A stretch of 27,500 nucleotides of DNA from positions 1 to 27,500 of the forward strand of contig JAWQFJ010020580.1 in assembly GCA_034096865.1 (NCBI GenBank), given 5' to 3'. Source of the stretch: Theodoxus fluviatilis (lineage: Eukaryota; Mollusca; Gastropoda; Cycloneritida; Neritidae). This document shows positions 7,479-17,727 of this stretch, one piece after another. The notes under the pieces are model-generated. The model was given only the letters and a program-made list of their open reading frames with translations, was not told where the DNA came from and made no database searches. Each line of letters starts with the position of its first letter. Position 1 is the first letter of the stretch. The position numbers were made by a program, and so were the translations under genes.

Positions 7479-8200
7479 GACACACACTGACGGGCGGTGA
7501 CGTGACGATGACTTGACGTCGACAAGGTTGTAAGGCTGCCGCCCACGAGGAGTGCCCGACACAAAGCCCGACACGCCAGGAGTGGGGACATCCAGCGTAC
7601 CGTTGTTGACAGTAGAGTTTAGAGATACATCAGCAAACGGAAGAGGAGCAGACTCAGTGTTTGAGGGGTCAGACACTGGGCTGAGGGGCACCGGCCTGAA
7701 GACTGGAGATGTCGGTGATGATGCGCTGCCAGAGGCGATGACGTCGGGAGATGTAGCGCCATTGACATCTCTAGACCCATGAAGGCTCGATGGAATAGCC
7801 ACCTCGTCATCTGAAGACAGCGGCCAGCAGTCAGCGGGTACAGTATCCGGGGTACTGACCATAATGCTAGTACCAAGCACAAGCACTGGAATCTTTCTCT
7901 GCTTTCTCCTCCCCCTGCCCTGGATCTCCTGGCCTTCACACGTTGCTTGATACCAAGTTCAAACAAGGTGGCATCAAGTAGAGGACCCGGCGGATACACC
8001 TTTTCACGCAGTGACAGCAACTTGTCTCTGCTATACTGGAGGCAGAACAGTGGCGCTGGGTAAGGAGGCCAGTTTTTGATTGAACTGTTGGAGTAGTGTT
8101 CACAACAGCAGTTGTTGTTAACACAAGAAGGATGGTGGCTGGAAAACAATTCAGGTGAGTTCTGTTGGACTTGGTGAAGAGTAGACAGAAGAAACACAAA
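7479..8200 (-). pseudogene. Degenerate N-terminal fragment of a LINE ORF2
   Basis: On the minus strand a reading frame from about 8110 to 7915 contains YSRDKLLSLR, then a short spacer, LFELGIKQRVKARRSRAG. It continues after a one-base frame change in the purine run near 7905-7920 as RRKQRKIPVLVLG and a Ser/Pro-rich stretch to the LTR edge. This order (YSR.LLSLR, a GI/GL motif, RRxRAG, a basic KQRKIPV-like segment) is what I associate with the region before the endonuclease in several lophotrochozoan non-LTR retrotransposons. No endonuclease or RT motif is present, presumably because the LTR element inserted here and the remainder lies beyond it. The match is by eye and short. Confidence 0.4.
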
Positions 8201-8409
8201 CTTGAAAATTGTCCCAAAGTCGAAGAAAAATTGGAGCCAAAATCTAAACCACACTGACGGCGGCATCTTCATACACATGCAGGTACCAAAGACTAAACAC
8301 AAAAGTCCTTCTTTCAATCAGAAAATTCACTTTCACTGGAGAGAACTTTCAACAACGCTTGCTAGGCTCGTGAACAGAACTCAGGTGTAGCGACAATGAT
8401 ACTCTATTG

Positions 8410-8600
8410 ATAGTAGTAATAGCAGTAGTGGTGGTGGTGGAGGTGATGGTGGTCGTGGTGGTGGTGGTGGTGGTGGTGGTGCTGACGATTGTGGTGGTGA
8501 TGGTAGTAGTAGTAGTAGTGGCGGCGGTGGCGGCGGTGGCGGCGGTGGCGGTAGTGGTAGGTGTTGTAGTCGTGGTGGCGGCGGCAGTGTAAGTAGTAGT
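8410..8600. repeat. GTG/GTA/GCG trinucleotide repeat tract
   Basis: Imperfect GTN triplets with GTGGTG, GTAGTA and GCGGTG runs, interrupted by short unique bases. Confidence 0.9.
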
Positions 8601-8730
8601 AGCATGCTGTTGTTGTTGTGATAACGATGATCAGAACGATGAGAATGAGAATGGTGATAATTGTTGTGATGGATGGCGGCGTTGGCGGTGGTGGCTGTGA
8701 TGATGACCACTACCACTACCACCATTTCCA

Positions 8731-9026
<296 letters not shown>

Positions 9027-9888
9027 AAACAAAATTTACTAACAAGGAAACTCTTCCCGAACCCTGTCACCTCCAGTTGCTTCGATCAATGGACGTGACG
9101 CTTCTAAAGTCGATAACGTGAAAAGAACTGTTTTTATCAACTACTCTGATCAACTTTGTTTGTCACATTCGGAATTAACCACAAGAACAAACGTCGTCAT
9201 GGGGAAAAAAGGGTTCTTTGCTTTGCAGGGAAGAAATAAAGATGAATGAGTCGGTGGATTACAAGTAGTAAGGTGTGATAGGAAAGACACGTTGAAAGAC
9301 GATAGAAGTTGTCATGATGAATAGAGGTGATGATTTGATAGCACAGAGAGCAGAGTAGTCATGACTGTGTTTGGAGTTCTAGATCTTGGGCTGATGTTCC
9401 TTTTATGATTACTCATCAGATAACAAAGTGGCGTTGAGTTCTACATGTATACGCAATCCTGAACTGGATTTTTTATGCTTTAACTGTCAAATAACCAAAT
9501 TATGCATTAGGCTGGTCCGTTTTCAAGGCGGTAGACATCTTCGCTTCCTACGTGGGTGAATGTTCGGCTGTCAGATTTCAGATCGTTCACTGACCTTAGA
9601 AACAGAGAAGTGTCCAGTTGTTGGGCCGCATGTGTGGCTGAACAGTTTTCACGCAGGATACACATAGTTATTTACATTTACATTTTCCCTATGAGCTCTT
9701 TCAAGATTCTCATACAGCCCGTTCTGCAATGATAGATACCTCCTTCGTCAACTGGAGTGCTGTGATGGTTGGGTTTACATGTCAATACTGCGTGAGAGCT
9801 AGTCTCGTGCTTGAGACTGGAACATGCCAGCCTGGGAGTACGCTGTCTTTAGGTCAGGCCACAGTTTTTGCATGCTGATTGTTCCAGG

Positions 9889-9891
<3 letters not shown>
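9027..9891. other. No recognisable feature
   Basis: Unique-looking AT-rich sequence. No ORF longer than expected by chance and no repeat or RNA gene recognised. Confidence 0.5.
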
Positions 9892-9953
<62 letters not shown>

Positions 9954-10258
9954 CTTTCTATGTTTCTGTCTGTTTCTCTCTCTCTCTGTGTCTGTCTCTC
10001 TCTCTCTCTCTGTTTCTGTCTGTTTCTCTCTGTCTGTCTCTCTCTCTGTTTCTCTGTCTCTTTGTTTCTCTCTCTCTCTGTTTCTCTCTCTCTCTTTGTT
10101 TCTCTCTGCTTCACTGTTTCTCTCTGTTTTTCTCTCTCTCTCTTCTCTTTCTCTCTCTCTTCTCTCTCTCTTTATGTTTCTCTCTGTTTCTCTCTCTCTC
10201 TGTTTCTCTCTCTCTGTTTCTCTCTCTCTCTCTCTCTCTCTGCTTTACTGTTTCTGCC

Positions 10259-10331
<73 letters not shown>

Positions 10332-10396
10332 GCCTGCCTGCCTGTCTGTCTGTCTGACTGTCTGTCTGTCTGTCTGTCTGTTTCTCTGTCTCTCTG

Positions 10397-10454
<58 letters not shown>
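9892..10454. repeat. Compound (CT)n - TGTTTCTC - (CTGT)n - (CT)n array
   Basis: Pure CT at 9892-9950, then imperfect CTCTCTGTTTCTC-type repeats to 10253, CTGT tetramers at 10254-10380 (with a few CTGC and one GACT interruption), then CT to 10454. The Leu/Ser/Cys-rich ORFs overlapping it are not genes. Confidence 0.97.
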
Positions 10455-10455
<1 letters not shown>

Positions 10456-11282
10456 GAATCCCTCAATACAGCCGTGACAAAACAGAGCCTTCTGAGAAAC
10501 CAAAAAACCATTTCACGACAGTATCCTTGTGAAGAACTTACGCTTCCTGAGAGCAATGCTTACTTGGTCCATGTGCTCGACGAAGACGTCATAAATTTCG
10601 ATGAACTCCTCGTTTATTTACAAATTTATTAGAATTTGCGAAAACTTTATGTGTGTCAAAAGGGAGCCATCTGGTCTACATTGAATAGTCATCTGGGTGG
10701 CTGCACGCCGGACAAAGCAAGATGAATGAGAGCTATGGAGACCAACAGGCCAGCGAAGTCATCGCAGGGACACCGCCACGGGCCACCGTCTCGGGACAAC
10801 GTATTGATTCCCTTGAAATTGGATGTCCTGGATGATGAGGGCCTTGTCCATTTGTCACGCAGCCGACTGACATGATGGAGATCTCGATTTCTTATGAACT
10901 TTCACTGACTATAAAACGCTTTCCTACATTAAAAACTACGACCCTTGGAAAACGACATGTAGTCGATGGGGAGAAACATTTTGATCTCGGACATATGATT
11001 TCAAGCGCGGTAGCAAGAAAATCCAAACCGAGCAATACAGCAGAAAGTCCTCAGAGGAAGAGCTTCCATCAACAAATGTTTCGGCCCTGAAACTTCCTCT
11101 TGGGGGAGAGCCGCACCCGGTTGTGACTCCAAGTGCTCGTCGCTGTCATGATCTGTTACCACACGACCTGGGACAGAAACAGCTCAGTACCGCTCCACAG
11201 CCGAGACGCTGCTAGATGCAAGTGCCTCAGTTGCAGATGACCTGAGCTATGCAGGATAATGACCTGGTTGCCACTGTTCATT
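10455..11282. other. No recognisable feature
   Basis: Unique-looking sequence between two arrays. Short ORFs (up to 72 codons) show no recognisable motif. Confidence 0.5.
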
Positions 11283-11312
11283 ACACACACACACCCACAC
11301 ACACACACACAA

Positions 11313-11346
<34 letters not shown>

Positions 11347-11548
11347 ACGCACGCACTCCCACACACACGCACGGACGCACACACGCGCACGCGCACACGA
11401 ACACACAAACGCACGCACGCACACACACACACACGCACACACACAGACACACACACGCGCGCGCGCGCGCACACACACACACACACTCACGCACACACAC
11501 ACACGCACACACACACGCACATGCACACACACTCACATACACACCCCC
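11283..11548. repeat. (CA)n array with CACG variants and a short (CG)n run
   Basis: CA repeats interspersed with CACG and ACGC, including cgcgcgcgcgcgcg near 11455-11470. Alternating purine-pyrimidine throughout, so Z-DNA-prone. Confidence 0.97.
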
Positions 11549-11589
11549 TACACAGATGCAGACACATCTACACACTTCGAGGTCACTAC

Positions 11590-12090
11590 CGGTCCAACAG
11601 ATGATTTTATTCCTTATGTTAATCACGGACCGGACAACCATGACGTCTTTTCTGCTGCCTATGCCACCGGCTTTACTGCCATGAGGGTTTGCCCGCTGGG
11701 GAGGCTGAACTTTTTGCAGGCATTGTGGGCCGAATGTCCTGGAAATCCCTCGTTCCCCTTTTCTATGCGAGGACTGTGATTTCATCCCACGGGAGATAAG
11801 GCATCCCTGTGGTGGCTCGAGTACAGCCGGCTTCACCTGGTGCCACTCGTTCATCCTGTACTTCACAGTCAGCTTCGGGAAGGAGGAACATCAATCTAGT
11901 CTCTGTAGAGCACAGCACGATGTCCGGTTGCTGGCCTGTTTTTCTGACCTCTGCTGAGTACTGGTAGCCGCTTCTCTTGCGGTCGGTGGCTGGAGTCCAG
12001 TCTCTTGCTCCATCCAGACTGCACGGCGGATTGTTTCTTTCCCTGGTGTTCTGCCGCAACTCCTCGTGAAGATGACAGAGAGGCAATGTC
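11590..12090 (-). pseudogene. Degenerate C-terminal relic of a LINE ORF2
   Basis: Minus-strand translation in pieces gives a hallmark C-terminal order found downstream of RT in many animal non-LTR elements: a His/Leu segment (HEELRQNTRER) near 12065, GQQPDIVLCSTETRLMFL near 11930-11880, LTVKYRMNEW in a shifted frame near 11860, GTRDF in another frame, and GHSGHNACKKF followed by an AAEKTSW motif near 11740-11650. At least two frameshifts and internal stops show that it is dead. The assignment rests on motif order recognised by eye. It may belong to a different LINE family from the fragment at 13090-14479. Confidence 0.5.
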
Positions 12091-12140
12091 GATTCACATT
12101 AGACGACGGATAAACACAGCATGGAGATGAATATACATCT

Positions 12141-12149
12141 CATAGAGGG
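12141..12149. repeat. Left target-site duplication of the 12150-12673 element
   Basis: catagaggg, matched at 12674-12682. One base at the edge is ambiguous, so the duplication is 8 or 9 bp. Confidence 0.8.
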
Positions 12150-12673
12150 GGAATGGGTTCGCTATTGCGAGGGACCGCTATTGCGGGATTTATTTTGGTC
12201 AAAAGTTCTTAAGGCCATTTTGATTCTTTTGTCCTAAAACGCCTTAAAAAACATAAAACATTTGTTACCTTTTTTGAAGAAAAAAAGAATTTTTTCGGTT
12301 TTATCAATAACGGGTAAAGCTTTATATTCTAACTCCATCCCACGTTTGACTCTCAATGGGTGGTCCCTACGCCCTAACTCCAGGGCCCGACGCTGATGTT
12401 GGACACAAACGTGACAAAAAGAAACGCGTCCTGGTTTAGGTGAAACTCCCCGGACAGGCTACGTCAGTCAGGCGGGGTGGCGGGTGCGGCCTAGACTGAG
12501 CGCTATCGGTAAAACCGGAAAAAATTCTTCTTTTTTTAAGTAACAACAATTTTATGGGTTTTTTGGCGTTTTAAGACAAAAGAATCAAAATGGCCTTAAG
12601 AACATTTGACCAAAACAAATCCCGCAATAGCTGTCCCCCGCAATAGCGGCCCTCCGCAATAGAGAGCCGACCC
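12150..12673. mobile_element. Miniature inverted-repeat (non-autonomous DNA) element with TSD
   Basis: Left arm (about 12150-12320) and right arm (about 12505-12673) are imperfect inverted complements over roughly 170 bp, sharing for example CTTAAGGCCATTTTGATTC on opposite strands. The termini read GGGAATGGG at the left and, complemented, GGGTCGG at the right. The same catagaggg occurs immediately outside both ends (12141-12149 and 12674-12682), an 8-9 bp target-site duplication. CTATTGCG is repeated at 16-bp spacing near both ends. No transposase is encoded. An 8-9 bp duplication fits hAT, Mutator-like, Merlin or Zisupton elements; the superfamily is not assigned. Confidence 0.85.
12623..12662. 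repeat. Three CGCAATAG motifs at 16-bp spacing (right end)
   Basis: CGCAATAG at 12623, 12639 and 12655. The complementary motif CTATTGCG occurs at 12162 and 12178 in the left arm, also 16 bp apart. Candidate transposase-binding iterons. Confidence 0.75.
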
Positions 12674-12682
12674 CATAGAGGG
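12674..12682. repeat. Right target-site duplication of the 12150-12673 element
   Basis: catagaggg, identical to 12141-12149. Confidence 0.8.
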
Positions 12683-12728
12683 TTAGTTATGGTCTAAGAC
12701 CTGCATAAGAAGACAGTGACGATGACGA

Positions 12729-12935
12729 CAAAGACGTTGGTGTGAGTGTGCATGCGGGTTTGTTTTTTTGGTACATGCGTGTGCGAGTGTGCGTGCGTGT
12801 GTGTGTGTGTACTTGCTTGCACACACGAGCACGCGCGTGTGGTGTGCTTGTGTGCATACTTTTGTGCGCGTGTGCATGTGCGCGTATATGTTTGTGCATG
12901 CGTGTGCGCGCCTGCACGTATTTCCGTGAAAGTGT
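12729..12935. repeat. Degenerate (GT)n tract
   Basis: GTGTGC/GTGCGT-type imperfect repeats with interruptions. Confidence 0.85.
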
Positions 12936-13022
12936 TTATTTTCGAGTGTGCTAACCTAAGCTAAAACGCGCGCGCCTGTGTTTGTGTGAATTTTATGTTA
13001 TCTGTTTTAGTGTTTGCGTATG

Positions 13023-13023
<1 letters not shown>

Positions 13024-13088
<65 letters not shown>
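13024..13088. repeat. (TC)n microsatellite
   Basis: Almost perfect TC run of about 65 bp that directly abuts the truncated start of the LINE fragment. Confidence 0.97.
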
Positions 13089-13089
13089 A

Positions 13090-14477
13090 TGCAAGAGGTT
13101 TCTCGGGCTCAATTCTAAGGCACCTAACCACTTCATATATGGCGACCTTGGTAGATTCCCACTTGTTATTAATAGTACTATCAGAGTTATTAAATATTGG
13201 TTAAGATTGTCAAGAATGTCACAACTAAGATTACCTAAACAGGCATATGCTATGCTACTCAATTCCAATATCCCTGAAAACAAAAACTGGGTTTGTATGG
13301 TGAAATATACTTTGTCTAAACTGGGTTTTGCATATGTATGGTTGAATGGTGGCGTAGGTAACGAAAGGAGTTTTCTAAAACAACTGAGACAAAGAATGCG
13401 TGATTGCTATCTTCAGTCATGGGATGAAAGACATTGTAACAGTGACAGATATTCATGGTATGCTTCATTCAAGAATAGGCACTTTCAAGAACGATACCTG
13501 AGCTTTCTTAATATCAAGAAGTTCAGAGATACTCTCATCCGTTTCCGATTTGGTATAAATAACTTGGGAATTAATCAACGTTATAACCACAATGAAAGGA
13601 GAGATCTTCCCTGAAAACAAAAACTGGGTTTGTATGGTGAAATATACTTTGTCTAAACTGGGTTTTGTATATGTATGGTTGAATGGTGGCGTAGGTAACG
13701 AAAGGAGTTTTCTAAAACAACTGAGACAAAGAATGCGTGATTGCTATCTTCAGTCATGGGATGAAAGACATTGTAACAGTGACAGATATTCATGGTATGC
13801 TTCATTCAAGAATAGGCACTTTCAAGAACGATACCTGAGCTTTCTTAATATCAAGAAGTTCAGAGGTACTCTCATCCGTTTCCGATTTGGTATAAATAAC
13901 TTGGGAATTAATCAACGTTATAACCACAATGAAAGGAGAGATCTTCCCTGTCCATTTTGTGATGAGATAGAAGACGAGAAACACTTCCTGTTGGATTGTG
14001 GTGCTTACGACAAAATTAGAGAAAGATACATTGCAAAATATGTACATCCAACTTCGAACAGAAACTGTTATAATCTTATGAATGGTACCAATCAGAAGAA
14101 AACAAAAGATATATCTATGTATATATTCTATGCTCTGAATCTTCAAATGACATGATTTCTTCTGACACTATAATGCATGACAAAACATACTGTTCATATG
14201 CTACTTTTAGCAACTTGTAGAGAGCGCACACAGTAAGCTCATGGGCATGGCGTGTTTTAGTCACATGACTGGCTACCTACAATTGATATTGTATCCAACT
14301 TGCACACATCTTGAAGTGAGGGCTGCTGACACACTTACTATACATTACGTGTGCAACACTGAAAGTTGTGGAGTGAAGCAAACATGTATTGTTGTTTAGT
14401 TGTTTTTTTTCCTTTGTACATATGATTCAAATGGGCGGATGGCCCCCTGAAATAAATTCATTCGTTCGTTCGTTCGT

Positions 14478-14479
<2 letters not shown>
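13090..14479 (+). pseudogene. 5'-truncated LINE: ORF2 C-terminus, 3' UTR and tail
   Basis: The plus-strand frame from 13090 reads CKRFLGLNSKAPNHFIYGDL and onward through KYWLRL, FRFGINNLGINQRY and a CPFC-x8-HFLLDC zinc motif, ending at the stop after 14155. This is the post-RT C-terminal region (zf-RVT type) of a non-LTR retrotransposon ORF2. The RT itself is absent, as in a normal 5'-truncated insertion. The 3' UTR follows, with AATAAA at 14451-14456 and a TTCG-repeat tail (about 14459-14479), typical of LINE ends. A 337-bp internal tandem duplication shifts the frame, so the first copy stops at about 13614 and the ORF is broken. The clade (CR1-like or other) cannot be settled without RT. 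Confidence 0.8.
13272..13945 (+). repeat. Recent 337-bp tandem duplication inside the LINE fragment
   Basis: 13272-13608 and 13609-13945 are identical except for two base changes that I can see (gcatatg/gtatatg and agagata/agaggta). TCCCTG occurs at both outer junctions and at the centre. The unit is 337 bp, not a multiple of three. Confidence 0.95.

Positions 14480-14568
<89 letters not shown>
14480..14568. repeat. Compound (CT)n(GT)n microsatellite
   Basis: CT from about 14480 to 14534, then GT to 14568, directly following the LINE tail. Confidence 0.97.
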
Positions 14569-14572
<4 letters not shown>

Positions 14573-14587
14573 ACTTTGCCCACCATT

Positions 14588-14845
14588 TGTCCGTCTGAGA
14601 TTGTCTGTCCCGGCTTCCGTCTACACATCAGTCTGTTTGTCCGTTCGTCTGTACGTCTGTCCATTCGCTTGTATGTCTGTCCATCCGTCCGTACGTATCT
14701 TCATCTGTCTGTATGTCTGTCCATCTGCCTGTGTCTGTTCATCCGTCTCTATGCCTGTCTATTTCTCTATATGTTTGACCGTCTTTTGTTCGTCCGCTCA
14801 TTCGTACATTCGTACATTTGTCCATTTGTCAGTCCGTCCATGCAA
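14588..14845. repeat. Degenerate TCTG/TCCG/TCCA tetranucleotide tract
   Basis: Diverged gtctgtc, gtccgt and gtccatc tetramers in about 4-bp register over 250 bp; probably an old tetranucleotide array. Confidence 0.7.
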
Positions 14846-15783
14846 TATACTGTCGATCAAGGCGCCATAACTCATGGCGGGATTATTCTGCGCCCACTCG
14901 AACAGATGCCAGGGCAGATTTGCATACGTCGATGCTGTCCTTTGAACGAAATGTAGCTCAGCTTTGACGTCAGTCTGAGAATAGAAATCTAATTTTCACC
15001 GTCTTACCGTTTTGACCTTTTTACTTCCAGCTCTTTTTTTTCATCTGCTCGTGTGTTTGCATTGCATTTTCAGCTATCGCATAAACAAAGAAACAAACCT
15101 CAAAGTCATGTGACATTTCCCAAGTCTTGTTAGTGTATTTTCAATACAGCGCGTTCGGAAAATGGATTTCTCGTAATTTGTGAAGAGAAAATAGCTTGGA
15201 ATGACGTCATCCACGCGTCCCAGTAATCCTGTATTAGTATGAATACTACGCATGAAATAGCTATTAATAAATCCTATAACAAAACACGCCATACGTCATC
15301 ACAGGGATGACCGAGGGCCAAGCACTGATGTCATAAGCATAACAGGACTGTCTAACATTGATTTAATCAACTTGTAGCAAAGTCGGTCGCTCCACCGACA
15401 GATCGTGGACTCATAACGAGAAACGATAGTCCTCAGGAAACAAACCTTCAACTCTGGGCCAGCCAACGGAAAACGCACGGTCGGGAACCCCTTTAAGCGC
15501 AACCAGGCTTCTCTGAAGAATTCTCCGAAGGCAGCGGCACTGAGATGGCAGCAAGGGAGAGTGGGGTCTCAGGTCGTGTCGCCTCAAGACACGCAGTCAG
15601 AGGGGGGTCACCTGTTTGGAGGGTTGGCTTCTGCAGACCTTTGACCATCACCAACAGCCCGGAAAGAGCAGGCGGAGGCCATTACCGCCATCTCAGACAC
15701 AAGCTCTGACAGCCCGCATTGCCTCCAGCTGTGATTCTGGGTTGGGTGCCACTGACGTCACATACACTGTCTCTGTACAAGTA
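14846..15783. other. No recognisable feature
   Basis: Mixed-composition unique-looking sequence. Short ORFs only, no recognised repeat. Confidence 0.5.
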
Positions 15784-15786
15784 TGT

Positions 15787-15858
<72 letters not shown>

Positions 15859-15962
15859 TGTGTGTGTGTATGCGTGTGTGAATGTGTGTGCATGTGTGTG
15901 TGTGTGTGTGAATATATGTGTGTATGTATGTGTGTGTGTGAATATATGTGTGTGTGTATGTT

Positions 15963-16029
<67 letters not shown>
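15784..16029. repeat. (GT)n, degenerate GTAT/GTGA, then (TA)n array
   Basis: Pure GT at 15784-15854, imperfect GT with GAATATATG interruptions to 15970, then about 29 TA units to 16029. Confidence 0.97.
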
Positions 16030-16035
<6 letters not shown>

Positions 16036-16500
16036 GCGTATGTGTGTATGTGCATATGTGTATGTATGTGCATATGTGTGTATGTGCATATGTGTATGTA
16101 TGTGCATATGTGTATGTATGCGCATATGTGTATGTATGTGTATGTATGTGTATATGTGTATGTATGTGTATATGTGTCTGCATGTGCATAAGTGTATGTA
16201 TTCGCATATGCTTGTGCTTATATGTGTATGTATGTACATATGTGATATGTGTATGTACATGTATGTACATATGTGATATGTGTATGTACATATATATACA
16301 TATGTGTGTACATACGTGTAAGTATGTATATATGTGTATGTATGTATGTACAAATGTTAATATGCGCATATTTGTATGTATATGCATATGTGTATGTATG
16401 TGCATATGTGTATGTATGTGTATATGTGTGTATGTGCATATGCGTGTGTGCATATGTGTGTGTACACGCATATGTGTACGTGCAATGTGGATGCATGCAT
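16030..16500. repeat. CATATGTGTATGTATGTG minisatellite
   Basis: Roughly 18-bp units (catatgtgtatgtatgtg and shorter variants) repeated with drift, continuing from the TA array. Confidence 0.85.
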
Positions 16501-16690
16501 ATCTATCGGGAAACAAAGTCCTGACCCAGTAAACATGATTAACGCAGGTGACATCTCCAGGAGTATTTTATAACTGTCGAATAAATGACACGCATTATTT
16601 CTCATAATTCCCTACCCATCAGTCAAGTGCAATTACATGTAGGCTGGAGCTAGTTAACCACATGCCAGTTAGTATCACGTTGCTGCGTAA

Positions 16691-16761
16691 GACCCCCTGT
16701 GGGTTGGGGGTAAGAATTAATCCACCGCATCTCCTTGCGCGATTCATAATCAGCGAATAAC
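16691..16761 (+). repeat. Copy 1 of an inverted repeat pair flanking the GTTA array
   Basis: Starts GACCCCCTGTGGGTTGGGGG and ends GCGAATAAC. The complement of 17230-17290 shows the same order: CCCCC, TTGGGGGT, AGAAT, CACCGCATCTC, ACGCG, GCGAATAAC. Probably part of an interspersed repeat family; the family is not identified. Confidence 0.65.
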
Positions 16762-16766
16762 TTGGG

Positions 16767-16767
<1 letters not shown>

Positions 16768-16799
<32 letters not shown>

Positions 16800-17136
16800 A
16801 GTTTAGTTTAGTTTAGTTTAGTTTAGTTTAGTTTAGTTTAGTTTAGTTTAGTTTAGTTTAGTTTAGTTTAGTTTAGTTTAGTTTAGTTAGTTTAGTTTAG
16901 TTAGTTTAGTTAGTTTCGTTTGTTTAGTTAGTTAGTTTAGTTAAGTTTAGTTAAGTTTAGTTAGTTTAGTTAGTTTAGTTAGTTTAGTTAGTTTAGTTAG
17001 TTTAGTTAGTTTAGTTAGTTTAGTTTGTTTAGTTTGTTTAGTTTGTTAGTTAGTTTGTTAGTTAGTTTGTTAGTTAGTTTGTTAGTTAGTTTGTTAGTTA
17101 GTTTGTTAGTTAGTTTGTTAGTTAGTTTGTTAGTTA
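16768..17136. repeat. GTTA / GTTTA / GTTTGTTA compound array
   Basis: Successive blocks: GTTA tetramers, GTTTA pentamers to about 16890, mixed 9-mers (GTTTAGTTA) to about 17030, then GTTTGTTA octamers to 17136. Confidence 0.97.
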
Positions 17137-17229
17137 TACGGCCTATCGGCCTTTAAATGTTATGTAAAGTCACTGAGCATGAAAAATCACTAGAATCGAG
17201 TAAATGCACATGAAGTCACGATGTTTCTA

Positions 17230-17290
17230 GTTATTCGCCTCGCGCGTAAAGAGATGCGGTGAGCCTATTCTGACCCCCAACACAAGGGGG
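17230..17290 (-). repeat. Copy 2 of the inverted repeat pair
   Basis: Inverted relative to 16691-16761, with about ten differences and small indels. See copy 1 for the shared blocks. Confidence 0.65.
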
Positions 17291-17727
17291 GAGAATTGCT
17301 AGGGAAATCGTCACTTGATTCACTCCGTATATAATACGCTGTGGTCATTTTTGTCATGAGTGGCCTCACATAGCTTACAAAGGGTGATAGGCCCACAACT
17401 CCTGGCTTCATCATTTTCCAGGCTACTTCGTAAAGAAATAGACATCTGTTAACATCGTTTTGCTCACTACTCGGCTTGTTCTTCACTTATCTGGCAGTGG
17501 GAGCTAGTTTTGAATCCGGTGGCGATCCTTCGGTCAAGAAAGTGTAGTAAAACGACATCGCACAGATAAAACTCTTTCGAATGACGCATTTTTCGTTGGT
17601 AAATGAACGGACACCAAGTTTTTTTTCCTAATGATTCTCACTAAGCGTTCTTGCCAGACGGCGAATATCTGTACATAATGGCTGATCGTATCGTCATGAA
17701 GTGCATGCTTTCACTGTTGATATGCCT
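17291..17727. other. No recognisable feature
   Basis: Unique-looking sequence between two arrays with no coding or RNA signal. Confidence 0.5.

Noticed and set aside
9824..10632. Leu/Ser/Cys-rich ORFs of up to 254 codons
   Set aside because: Translations of CT and CTGT repeats.
15682..16605. His/Thr/Tyr- and Cys/Val/Tyr-rich ORFs on both strands
   Set aside because: Translations of GT/TA/ATGTGT repeats.
16768..17136. Telomere-like GTTTA/GTTA repeats
   Set aside because: No TTAGGG-type unit, and the composition shifts among 4-, 5-, 8- and 9-mers like an ordinary microsatellite.
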